This document shows positions 7,042-16,240 of a stretch of 32,823 bases of DNA, piece by piece; position 1 is the first letter of the stretch; each line of letters begins with the position of its first letter. This stretch comes from Betaproteobacteria bacterium (lineage in GTDB: Bacteria; Pseudomonadota; Gammaproteobacteria; Burkholderiales; SG8-39). The stretch is from the NCBI GenBank assembly GCA_012274205.1, contig JAAOZY010000130.1, positions 1 through 32,823 on the forward strand, read 5' to 3'. The notes under the pieces were generated by a model that did not search any database, was not told the DNA's origin, and was given only the letters and a program-made list of their open reading frames with translations. The position numbers were made by a program, and so were the translations under genes.

Positions 7042-9120
7042 ATGCCCAAAACGGCGAATATCCGCGGCGAACGCCAGGCGCAACACGCCACCGTCCCCTT
7101 GCGTATGCCCTTGTTCCGCGGCGAACGGCGCCTGCGCATCGCCCTGGTCGGCATGCCCAACGCCGGCAAGAGCACGCTGTTCAATGCCGTGTCCAGCACC
7201 GCGCCTCACAGCGGCAGGCTTGCCGGCACGCAGCGCGCCTACGAAGAATGCACGGTGCAGATCGGCCTCGACGAAGCGAGCGTGATCGAGCTGCCGAGCA
7301 TCGCCTCGCTGCACCACCTGACTGCGGAGGACCTGCCGGCCTTGAAGTTTCTCCTGTGGGGAGACGAACGCCCGCCGATATCGGCGCATGAGCCCGGCGG
7401 CCCGCCGGCGCCATTCGCGCCGCCCGACCTGATCGTGCAGGTAGTCGATGCGACGCGCCTGGAGAGCCATCTGGAGTTGACGCTGGAGCTCGCGCAGCTG
7501 GGCCGGCCCATGCTCATGGCGCTGAACATGATGGACGAAGCCTGGAACAAGGGCCTGCATATCAACGTCAAGGCTCTGTCCAGGCTGCTGGGCATGCCGG
7601 TGGTGCCTACCGTGGCGCTGATGGGCCATGGCATCGCGGAACTGTTCACTACCGCTGTGGCCGCGGTGCGCGCCGCCAGCTGCCCGCTGCCGCAGCCGGC
7701 GAGCGCGCATATCCGAGAAAGCCTCCAGCCCCTGAGCCGCGCGCTGCAGCGCGAAGACCTGCACGCGGCGTTTCGCGTGCCGCATGCGCTGCTGCTGACG
7801 CAGGTGGCGGCGGGCGACCCCTACTTCCACGACGAGCTGTGCCAGCATTTCCCGCAGCTGCTGCCGCAGCTGCAACAGTTGCGCCAACAGGCTGCACTGC
7901 GCCTGCCGCGGCCGCTGGAGGACGAGCTGCATGCCGACCGCCACCACCGCGCCGCCACCCTGTTCGAGGCGAGCTCGCGCATGGGCGCGCCGCACGAGGG
8001 CCGCGGCTGGCGCTACTGGCTCGACGAACTGTTCCTGCATCCGCGATGGGGGCTGATCGGCAGCCTGGCGGTATTTGCCGCCGTGCTGTTCATGGTATTC
8101 GAAGTCAGCGCCTGGCTCGATTCCGTGACCTCGGCGCGCCTGGTCAACGCGCTCACCGGCTGGCAGCCCACCAGCACCGGCGGCGTGATCGGTCGCGCCG
8201 TGGCCGACGGGCTGGCCGGCCTGGTCGGCATCGTCATACCCTACATGCTGCCGCTGGTGCTGCTGCTGGTGGCGCTGGAAGAGGCGGGGGTAATGCAGCG
8301 CATCGCTTTCGTCGTCGACCGCGGCTTCCACCACATCGGCCTGCACGGCGGCGTCGCCGTGCCCTTTCTCACCGGCCTGGGCTGCAATGTCCCGGCCATT
8401 TCGGCCGCGGCAAAAGTCACCAGCGGCCGCGAGCGCGTGATCGCCTCCGTGCTGATCACCTTCCTGCCGTGCTCGGCGCGCTCGGCCATCATCCTCGCGC
8501 TGGCCGGAAAATACCTCGGCGCCACCGGCGTGTTCGCCCTGTTCGCACTGACCATCGCAGTGGTCGCGCTGATGGGACGTCTGCTCGCGCGCGACCGCCA
8601 CGATTTCGGTCCCGGGCAGGTGCAGGAAATCCCGCCGTATGCGCTGCCGCGCTGGCGCTCCGTGCTGACCGAGACCTGGGCGCGCACCGAGGACATACTC
8701 ACCATCGTCACCCCTCTGCTGATCGGAGGCAGCGTGGTGCTCGCCCTGCTGCACCACGTCGGCGCCGACGCTGCGATCAACGCGCTGTTCACGCCGGTTA
8801 CCGCATGGTGGCTGGGCCTGCCGGCGGTGCTGGGCGTCCCCATCCTGTTCGGCATCCTGCGCAAAGAACTGTCGCTGCTGATGATCTACCAGGCGCTCGG
8901 CACGTTCGAAGTCGACAGCCGCCTCGACTGGGTACAGATCACGACCTTTCTGCTGTTCCTGACGTTTTACATTCCCTGCATTTCCACGTTCGCCGTGATG
9001 CTGAAAACCATAGGCCGCAGGCAAGCGCTGATCTCGGTTTCGATGTCGGTGGGCGTGGCGCTGCTGGTCAGCGGCGCAATACGCCTGCTGCTGGAGGGCG
9101 CGCGCCTGCTTCCCCTGTAA
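7042..9120 (+). CDS. FeoB-like metal transporter with a degenerate G domain
   Basis: The 692-residue protein has an N-terminal FeoB-type G domain (about residues 30-190) and a FeoB-type membrane part (about 345-690). In the membrane part the gate motifs are recognisable: GLGCNVPA, then FLPCSARSA, where FeoB has SCGAR, and later IPCISTFAV. FeoB imports Fe(II) across the inner membrane. G1 is intact (GMPNAGKS, residues 37-44), G4 reads NMMD (162-165), but G3 reads ELPS (83-86) instead of DxxG, and the G5 region is VALMGHG rather than VS-type. An insert rich in Pro and Gly (about 107-128) lies between G3 and G4. No FeoA or FeoC gene is adjacent. It could be a FeoB paralogue with altered nucleotide switching or a different metal. 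ATG 7105 is an alternative start. Confidence 0.88.
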   Translation: MPKTANIRGERQAQHATVPLRMPLFRGERRLRIALVGMPNAGKSTLFNAVSSTAPHSGRLAGTQRAYEECTVQIGLDEASVIELPSIASLHHLTAEDLPALKFLLWGDERPPISAHEPGGPPAPFAPPDLIVQVVDATRLESHLELTLELAQLGRPMLMALNMMDEAWNKGLHINVKALSRLLGMPVVPTVALMGHGIAELFTTAVAAVRAASCPLPQPASAHIRESLQPLSRALQREDLHAAFRVPHALLLTQVAAGDPYFHDELCQHFPQLLPQLQQLRQQAALRLPRPLEDELHADRHHRAATLFEASSRMGAPHEGRGWRYWLDELFLHPRWGLIGSLAVFAAVLFMVFEVSAWLDSVTSARLVNALTGWQPTSTGGVIGRAVADGLAGLVGIVIPYMLPLVLLLVALEEAGVMQRIAFVVDRGFHHIGLHGGVAVPFLTGLGCNVPAISAAAKVTSGRERVIASVLITFLPCSARSAIILALAGKYLGATGVFALFALTIAVVALMGRLLARDRHDFGPGQVQEIPPYALPRWRSVLTETWARTEDILTIVTPLLIGGSVVLALLHHVGADAAINALFTPVTAWWLGLPAVLGVPILFGILRKELSLLMIYQALGTFEVDSRLDWVQITTFLLFLTFYIPCISTFAVMLKTIGRRQALISVSMSVGVALLVSGAIRLLLEGARLLPL

Positions 9121-9185
9121 CCGGCCCCTGGCGCCGCCCGGGACCGAGCGTGCATTTCGGCTGCTCGCCGATCGGCGCTTGCGTT

Positions 9186-9191
9186 TATACT
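9186..9191 (+). promoter_or_regulatory. Possible -10 element of the PilZ gene
   Basis: TATACT lies about 50 bp upstream of the chosen ATG at 9242. No good -35 is visible 16-18 bp upstream, so this is only a weak candidate. Confidence 0.25.
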
Positions 9192-9241
9192 CCGGCAGGA
9201 TCGCCGAAGCACGCCCATCCGCATCGAATAAGCAAACGTTC

Positions 9242-9961
9242 ATGAGTTCCCCTGATTCGAATCCGACCTTTTCGCTGGTCGGGCAGATGCTGCGCACGCC
9301 CGAGGAAATCGCGCGCGTCCTCAACTCGCTGGTGATGCGCGGCGAACCGATCGTTTCCGCCCTCAGCGGGGGCAAGCTGCTGTTCCGCTCGCGGCTGCGC
9401 TTCGTCGATCCGGGGAAGGCCTATGTCATCGTCGAGCTCGGTCCGGATGAGGCAGCCAACCGGGCGCTGCTGTCGCGGCCGCGTGCGACCTTTCACGCCG
9501 AACCCGGCGGCTGGCGCGTGGAGTTCGCCGCAGCCAATCCCAGGCCGACCGGCGCGCATGAGGGCGCCGCGGGAATCAGGCTGCGCTTTCCCGAAATCGT
9601 CGCCGGCCACCGACGGCGGGAAAACGAGCGCGCCGCGATTCCACCGCAGCATGAGCTGCGCTGCATCGTGGACGAAGCCGGCGTCATGCCCTTCGACGGC
9701 ACCATGGCCAACGTGAGCAAGGGCGGGATCGGCTTTTTGCAGTACGATCCGGAAATCAGCCTCGAGCCCGGCACGGTGCTCAAGGGCTGCCGCATCGAGA
9801 GCCCGGGCAAGGCTTCGATGGTGGTCGACATGGAAGTGCGCTACTCGCAGCTGCTGACCCTCGCCGACGGCAGGCAGGTGCAAAGCTCGGGCTGCCGCTT
9901 CCTCAATCTCTCGCCGGAAGAGACGGCGCGCATCGAAGAGCTGTGCGGACTGAAGACCTGA
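9242..9961 (+). CDS. YcgR-like PilZ-domain c-di-GMP receptor
   Basis: The 239-residue protein has an N-terminal YcgR-type domain (about residues 10-120) and a C-terminal PilZ domain. The c-di-GMP binding motifs are present: RENER fits RxxxR near residues 126-130, and NVSKGG fits (D/N)xSxxG about 30 residues later. Proteins with this architecture bind c-di-GMP and slow or redirect flagellar motility, or regulate surface polymers; no flagellar gene is near. The start is set at the ATG at 9242 (MSSPDSNPTFSLVG); the frame is open further upstream but without family similarity. The GGDEF/EAL protein at 28884 is in the same window but not linked. Confidence 0.88.
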   Translation: MSSPDSNPTFSLVGQMLRTPEEIARVLNSLVMRGEPIVSALSGGKLLFRSRLRFVDPGKAYVIVELGPDEAANRALLSRPRATFHAEPGGWRVEFAAANPRPTGAHEGAAGIRLRFPEIVAGHRRRENERAAIPPQHELRCIVDEAGVMPFDGTMANVSKGGIGFLQYDPEISLEPGTVLKGCRIESPGKASMVVDMEVRYSQLLTLADGRQVQSSGCRFLNLSPEETARIEELCGLKT

Positions 9962-10000
9962 GCCGCGGCCGCGTACTTCCGCGCTGCCGCGCATCGCGCC

Positions 10001-10113
10001 GAGAACCCGTTGCAAAAATGAAATTTTGCAACGCCCAATATAGGGGAGTATGAGGGGAGGTCCCCCAGGGGGACTTCCTTTGGGGCGTATCCCCTCATTT
10101 TGCAACGGACTCC
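10001..10113 (+). repeat. Dispersed palindromic element, copy A
   Basis: This roughly 110-bp unit shares most of its core with the segment at 12442-12553 and part of it with 26993-27102. Its left end forms a hairpin: CGTTGCAAAA (10008-10017) with TTTTGCAACG (10024-10033). Its right end repeats the arm again, TTTTGCAACGG (10098-10108), inverted relative to the left terminus. The core (10041-10097) is made of G4-A and C4-T blocks that pair into nested hairpins. It fills most of the gap between the PilZ and SDR genes and ends at the SDR ribosome binding site (AAGGAG, 10114-10119). The conserved minus-strand reading frame (EGIRPxGSP then GGPPLILPYI) is taken as a by-product of the repeat. Confidence 0.9.
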
Positions 10114-10127
10114 AAGGAGACTGAAAC

Positions 10128-10886
10128 ATGAGTTCACACAACAGAGTTGCCATCGTCACCGGCGCCGGCACCGGCATCGGCAAGAGCGCCGCGCTGGCGC
10201 TGCTTAAGGACGGCTATCGTGTCGGGCTGGTCGGCCGGCGCCGGGAATTGCTCGAACGCACGGCGCAGGACGCCGGACCGGCGTCGCCAAATACGCTGGT
10301 GCTGCCGGCCGACATCGGCAAACCCGAGTCCGTCAAGGCACTGTTCGCGCAGGTGCGCGAAACCTGGGGCCGGCTGGACCTGCTGTTCAACAATGCGGGC
10401 ATGGGCGCGCCGGCGATCCCGATGGAGGAGCTCAGCTTCGAGCAGTGGAAGGCGGTGGTCGACGTCAACCTCAGCGGCATGTTCCTGTGCTCGCAGGAGG
10501 CGATAAAGATCATGAAGAGCCAGGATCCGCGCGGCGGGCGCATCATCAACAACGGTTCGATATCGGCGCATGCGCCGCGGCCGAATTCGGCGCCCTACAC
10601 CGCCACCAAGCACGCCGTCACCGGCCTCACCAAATGCATCTCGCTCGATTGCCGCAAGTATGACATCGCCTGCGGCCAGATCGACATCGGCAATGCCGCC
10701 ACCGAGATGACCGAGCGCATGAAGAACGGCGTGGCCCAGGCCAACGGCACGACCGCGGTCGAACCGCGCATGGATGTGGCGCATGTCGGCAGCGCCGTGC
10801 TCTACATGGCCAATCTGCCGCTGGATGCCAATGTGCAGTTCATGACCATCATGGCGACAAAGATGCCCTTCGTGGGGCGCGGTTGA
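10128..10886 (+). CDS. Short-chain dehydrogenase/reductase (classical SDR)
   Basis: The 252-residue protein has the NAD(P)-binding TGAGTGIG motif (residues 11-18), NNAG near residue 88, and the catalytic Ser-Tyr-Lys set, with the Ser in the NNGSISA stretch and YTATK as YxxxK. Two arginines after the glycine loop (GRRRE) fit NADP preference, but that is inference. The AAGGAG ribosome binding site at 10114-10119 is well placed. Copy A of the dispersed element lies immediately upstream, in what must be the 5' leader if transcription comes from the PilZ side. The stop codon overlaps the next gene's start (TGATG). The substrate is unknown. Confidence 0.93.
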   Translation: MSSHNRVAIVTGAGTGIGKSAALALLKDGYRVGLVGRRRELLERTAQDAGPASPNTLVLPADIGKPESVKALFAQVRETWGRLDLLFNNAGMGAPAIPMEELSFEQWKAVVDVNLSGMFLCSQEAIKIMKSQDPRGGRIINNGSISAHAPRPNSAPYTATKHAVTGLTKCISLDCRKYDIACGQIDIGNAATEMTERMKNGVAQANGTTAVEPRMDVAHVGSAVLYMANLPLDANVQFMTIMATKMPFVGRG

Positions 10887-11341
10887 TGCCGGCGCCGCGA
10901 ATCGGCATGCCGACGCGCCGGGGCATCCTCGCGGCGCTGCTCGCCGCCGCATTCCCGGCCTGCGGCCTTGCGGCGGACCTGTCGCCGGGCCTGTGGGAAA
11001 TCACGCTGGAGACGCGCGTCGCGGACCAGCCCGGGTTCACACCTGAACCGTTTCGCCTGAAACAATGCCTCACCGCGGCCGACGCGAAAGACCCGAGCGC
11101 GCTCCTGGGCGGGCTCGGCAATCCGGGCGCCAGCGGCTGCAGCTATTCGGACAAGTCGTATTCGGGCAACACCTTCCGCTTCACGATGCAGTGCACGGGC
11201 AGCTTCGGCATACGCTCGCACGGTGAAGTGACGTTTTCGGCCGATACGATGAACGGCACCGTCTCCGCAAGCGCCAATGTCGGCGGCGAAAAAACCGAGC
11301 TGAGCAACCGCATCTCCGGGCGCCGCCTCGGCGGCTGCTGA
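10886..11341 (+). CDS. Exported DUF3617-family protein
   Basis: The 151-residue product has a basic N-terminus, a hydrophobic core (GILAALLAAAFPA) and a probable cleavage after GLAA. The mature part begins DLSPGLWEITLETR, the usual DUF3617 opening, and has family cysteines in KQCLT, SGCSYS and MQCTG, with a further Cys at the very end. The function of DUF3617 is unknown; members are small periplasmic or envelope proteins common in proteobacteria. The ATG overlaps the SDR stop by one base, so the two are probably translationally coupled. ATG 10907 (MPTRRG) would give a more typical signal peptide and is a reasonable alternative. Confidence 0.85.
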   Translation: MPAPRIGMPTRRGILAALLAAAFPACGLAADLSPGLWEITLETRVADQPGFTPEPFRLKQCLTAADAKDPSALLGGLGNPGASGCSYSDKSYSGNTFRFTMQCTGSFGIRSHGEVTFSADTMNGTVSASANVGGEKTELSNRISGRRLGGC

Positions 11342-11527
11342 GCGCCTGGAACAGCTGGCGGAAATATCCCCGCCGGCTTCGGGCGGCGCTGCGGCGGGCG
11401 TGGACTGATGCCGGTTATTCTCGTATATTCCCGCGCGGCGCCAGCTGCGCCATGTCGCGCGAACGCCGCATGTTAGCATCGACGGGCGAGTCGACTGCAG
11501 CAAAAAAACGCTCGGCCATTGGGAAAA

Positions 11528-12442
11528 ATGTCACGCCAATCAGCAACGCTCGCGATACTGTTCGCCGACATCAGCGGCAGCACCAGGTTGTATGAAGCCC
11601 TGGGGAACAGCCGCGCGCGCCACATGGTGGTGCGCTGCCTTGCGCTGATGACCGACACCCTCAATGCGCACCGGGGCACGCTGATCAAGACCATAGGCGA
11701 CGAGATCATGTGCACCTTTCCCAGCGCGGATGCCGCATTGCGCGCCGCCTGCAATATGCAGGAAGCGGTGGAACGCGGGCGGCCCGGCGGCGAGACGCCG
11801 ACGTATGTGCGCGTCGGATTCAGCTACGGCGAGGTGCTGCGCGAAGGCAAGGACGTGCACGGCGACGTGGTCAACGTGGCGGCGCGGATTACCGAAGTTG
11901 CGCGCGCGCGCCAGATTCTCGCGACGCACTCCGCGGTCGACGCGCTGTCGGCGCAGCTGCGCGACCGGGCGCAGCATGTCCGCAGGGCGAGCATCAAGGG
12001 CAGGCAGGCGCAGCTCGATCTGTTCCAGATTGCATGGCGTGCGGAAGCCGGTTCGGACACGCGCATCGGCAACCCGGCCGACCGCAAGCCCGAGGGCCTG
12101 GAGGAGCAGCTCGTCCTGCGCCATGGCGATCATCAGGTCACGCTGAGCGAGCGCAATACCACGGCGACCCTCGGCTCCGGCGCAGGCTGCTCCATCGTGG
12201 TGCGGGACGACCTGGCCTCCGCCCTGCATGCAACGGTGGAATATCAGCTGGGGAAATTCTTCGTCTCGGACCACAGCGCCAATGGAACCTACGTGCATTT
12301 CAGCGGCGGCGAGGGCGTGCGCCTGGTCGGCAACGAAACCCTGCTGCGCGGTTCGGGCGCAATCGTGCTGGGACGGCCCTTGTCCGGCGGTTCCGCAAAA
12401 ATCATCGGCTTCGCGGTACACCTGACCCCGACCGCCGGCTAG
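11528..12442 (+). CDS. Class III adenylate/guanylate cyclase with a C-terminal FHA domain
   Basis: The 304-residue soluble protein has a class III cyclase domain (about residues 5-165) followed by an FHA-like domain (about 205-280). Catalytic residues are present: metal Asp14 in LFADISGST, Lys54 and Asp58 in KTIGDE, and Asn116 and Arg120 in NVAAR. The lysine fits ATP as substrate, so cAMP is the more likely product. The FHA domain keeps the late block (DHSANGTYV) but the early GR motif reads GSG and the SxxH motif reads SALH, so phosphothreonine binding may be weak or lost. An upstream TTG at 11519 could be the start, but the ATG at 11528 has the GGGA just before it. The stop codon abuts copy B of the dispersed element. 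Confidence 0.9.
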   Translation: MSRQSATLAILFADISGSTRLYEALGNSRARHMVVRCLALMTDTLNAHRGTLIKTIGDEIMCTFPSADAALRAACNMQEAVERGRPGGETPTYVRVGFSYGEVLREGKDVHGDVVNVAARITEVARARQILATHSAVDALSAQLRDRAQHVRRASIKGRQAQLDLFQIAWRAEAGSDTRIGNPADRKPEGLEEQLVLRHGDHQVTLSERNTTATLGSGAGCSIVVRDDLASALHATVEYQLGKFFVSDHSANGTYVHFSGGEGVRLVGNETLLRGSGAIVLGRPLSGGSAKIIGFAVHLTPTAG

Positions 12443-12553
12443 GAATCCGTTGCGAAATGAAATTTTGCAACGGCTGATATAGGGGAGTATGAGGGGAGGT
12501 CCCCCAAGGGGACTTCCTTCGGGGCGTATCCCCTCATGATGCAACAGACTCTG
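12442..12553 (+). repeat. Dispersed palindromic element, copy B
   Basis: The core is nearly identical to copy A (10001-10113). The left hairpin is CCGTTGCGAAA (12447-12457) with TTTTGCAACGG (12463-12473), 11 bp with one G-T pair. The right terminus, TGCAACAG (12540-12547), is inverted relative to the left one. The flanks GGAATCC at the left and GACTC at the right are also inverted partners. The element starts on the last base of the cyclase stop codon and sits between the convergent cyclase and ettA genes, where it could act as a shared 3'-end structure. Confidence 0.9.
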
Positions 12554-12570
12554 ACGCGCACAGGCACGCC

Positions 12571-14235
<1,665 letters not shown>

Positions 14236-14321
14236 GAGTGCTTTCGCTGCGGGACTGAGATGGACTGCTTCGAGTCCGGTATTCTACGTGCTTCGTTCCA
14301 ACGCGTGCGAGGCGATCCGCC

Positions 14322-14765
14322 ATGAATCGATATGCCCTCGCCGGGCGCTTGCTGGTCGCTGCGCAGTTTGCGCTGATCGGCTGGCTGATCTGGCCGTTCA
14401 CGCCGCAGGCGTGGTCGCTGCCGGCGCTCGCGCTGCTCGGCTGCGCGGTGGTTCTCGGCCTGTGGACGCTCCTCCACAACCGTCCCGGCAATTTCAATAT
14501 CCGCCCCGAACCGAAGGCTTCTGCACAACTGGTCACCGGCGGTCCGTACCGGTATATGCGCAACCCCATGTATTCCGCCGTGCTGCTGTTCGCGGCCGCC
14601 GAGGTGCTGGCCTATCGCGACCTGTGGAAAATCGCCTGCTGGGTCGCGCTCGCGTTGGTGCTGCTCGCCAAGGCGCTGCTGGAAGAGCGCGGCTTGCGCG
14701 CGCTGTTTCCCGGCTACGCCGCCTACGCCAGGCGCGTGCGCCGATTCATCCCCGGCGTGTTCTGA
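14322..14765 (+). CDS. Isoprenylcysteine carboxyl methyltransferase-like membrane protein
   Basis: The 147-residue protein has about four hydrophobic segments and the ICMT/PEMT-type block near the middle (TGGPYRYMRNPMYSAVLL, about residues 72-89), followed by EERGLRALFPGYAAYARRVRRFIPG near the C-terminus. The RNPMY motif and the EE-R-L pattern are the S-adenosylmethionine-binding signature of these small integral membrane methyltransferases. Bacterial members are widespread and mostly of unknown substrate; prenylated protein substrates are not implied. It is a single gene, followed by a convergent porin gene 103 bp away. Confidence 0.85.
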   Translation: MNRYALAGRLLVAAQFALIGWLIWPFTPQAWSLPALALLGCAVVLGLWTLLHNRPGNFNIRPEPKASAQLVTGGPYRYMRNPMYSAVLLFAAAEVLAYRDLWKIACWVALALVLLAKALLEERGLRALFPGYAAYARRVRRFIPGVF

Positions 14766-14868
14766 GCGAACGCCGCTGAACGCATCCGCAGCGTCCGGCG
14801 TCTTCACCCTCGCCCACCGGCCCATCCTGTCGCGGCCGCGTGCGCACGGCAGGCCTGGTTGAGGCCGC

Positions 14869-16233
14869 TCAGTAGTCGTACTGCAGGCTGAGATAATACC
14901 GGTCTGCGGAAGGTGCCGGCATCTGGCCGAACGCCGCCCGGGGCCCGGTGGGACGTACCGACGCAGGTTCTGAGCGAAACTGACCGAACACCGCCGCAAT
15001 CGACATGGATTCGTTGATGCGATAAGCGAGCGCGAAATCCCACTCGGTACCCAGCGCGGCCCCGCCAAAATCCGCTTTGAACCGGTGATGCTTCAGCTTC
15101 AGGTCCAGCCGGCCGAACACGGCTCCAAGCGACGCATTGAGGTCGCGCACGCCCACGGCGGGAGTGGTGAAGAAGCTGTAGGCCCATCCCTGAAAATTGT
15201 TGTACGACAGCGGCGTCTGGAACCCATAGAGGCCCTGGTTGCTGCCCAGGCGCTCGTAATTGAGCTGCGTGCTGTAGCCGCGCCAGCTCGGCCCCAGGGC
15301 CAGGCGTTGATAGGAGGCGCGAATACGCTGATCTCCGCCGGCATAGGGACGCTGCTGCGCGGCCTCCGCCGTGTAGTACCAGCTCAATCCGTTCGCCGCT
15401 GGCGTGTTTCCTTCCAGGCGCGCGCCCAGGATGCGATTCGAGTTGTCCGCGAGTCCGGTGCCGTTGTTGATTTGCGGCTGGTCCTGGAAATATCCATACA
15501 CCCCGGCGCTCAACCCGAACCCGCTCAAAACACGGGCATTGAGCAAAGTCGTGCGCGTCTGAAACCGGTTCCCGAAATACGTTCGCACGTGCCACGCCTG
15601 CACCGCGTTGATCTCGGTGTCGGGAATGCCGGTGTAGCGCGCCGAAATGGCGTCGAATACCTGCGGCATCTGGCGCACGTCCGCGCTGCCGACAAAGCGC
15701 TCGTTGTCGAGCTTGATCATCTGCCGGCCCAGTCGAATCCGCAGATCCCCTACGCCGAGATAGTCGGCGTAAAGCAGATTGACATCGGACTTGTCGGGGT
15801 CGCCAACCAGCGGATACTCGGAGAGAAAATCTCCCGGCGTGTTCGAGGCCCGCTTCGGCTCCAGCCAGCTGACGTCGACCAGTTGAGCGGCGAATGCGAA
15901 GTCGCCGATCGGCGCAGTCTGGTACCCGAGCAGCATGCGCATGTTCACGGCCCGCGCCGGTTCCGCTTTGCTGGATTGATCGACATAGGAATAGCGCGGA
16001 CGCAGCTGAAGGAGCGCGCGTCCCGGCAAGCCTGCGCCGCCGTCGGTCCGGGGCTGCATCCCCGCCGGCTGGTCCTGCTCCGCCAACGCGCCGATTTGTG
16101 CTGCGGGCGCAACGACAGTTGATTCGCCGCCCGTCTGGCACAGACCGACACCGGGACCGGAGCCGATCACGACGCCGGCCAAGGCCGCCACCAGTCTGCG
16201 TTGTGTCGCCGCCGGGCGGGTCGAATGCTTCAT
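14869..16233 (-). CDS. Outer-membrane porin of the alginate-export type
   Basis: The 454-residue product has a signal peptide (MKHSTRPAATQRRL, a hydrophobic core, cleavage near GLCQ) and then a low-complexity spacer. A beta-barrel domain follows, with alternating hydrophobic residues and many Tyr/Trp, ending in an aromatic residue (SLQYDY) as outer-membrane barrels do. Blocks such as LRIRLGRQMIKLDNERFVG followed by FDAISARYTGIPDTEINA fit the alginate-export/OprD-like porin group. It lies 7 bp downstream of the cupredoxin gene, so the pair is an operon; the cyclase gene lies further upstream on the same strand. Substrate unknown; a hydrophilic small molecule or metal complex is possible. Confidence 0.8.
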   Translation of the reverse strand: MKHSTRPAATQRRLVAALAGVVIGSGPGVGLCQTGGESTVVAPAAQIGALAEQDQPAGMQPRTDGGAGLPGRALLQLRPRYSYVDQSSKAEPARAVNMRMLLGYQTAPIGDFAFAAQLVDVSWLEPKRASNTPGDFLSEYPLVGDPDKSDVNLLYADYLGVGDLRIRLGRQMIKLDNERFVGSADVRQMPQVFDAISARYTGIPDTEINAVQAWHVRTYFGNRFQTRTTLLNARVLSGFGLSAGVYGYFQDQPQINNGTGLADNSNRILGARLEGNTPAANGLSWYYTAEAAQQRPYAGGDQRIRASYQRLALGPSWRGYSTQLNYERLGSNQGLYGFQTPLSYNNFQGWAYSFFTTPAVGVRDLNASLGAVFGRLDLKLKHHRFKADFGGAALGTEWDFALAYRINESMSIAAVFGQFRSEPASVRPTGPRAAFGQMPAPSADRYYLSLQYDY

Positions 16234-16240
16234 GGGTAAT

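Noticed and set aside
7042..9120. Calling this gene feoB outright
   Set aside because: G3 and G5 motifs are altered and no feoA is adjacent, so Fe(II) specificity is not supported; a family-level name is safer.
7030..9375. 781-codon minus-strand open frame opposite the FeoB-like gene
   Set aside because: Composition is His/Gln/Arg-rich, typical of the antisense of a GC-rich membrane protein gene, and the plus-strand protein has clear family motifs.
9841..10183. Minus-strand coding frames in the dispersed element (EGIRPxGSP-type peptide), also at 12445-12544 and around 27001-27066
   Set aside because: The same peptide arises in every copy because the DNA repeat is conserved; there is no start signal or third-position pattern, and the frames run into the antisense of real genes.
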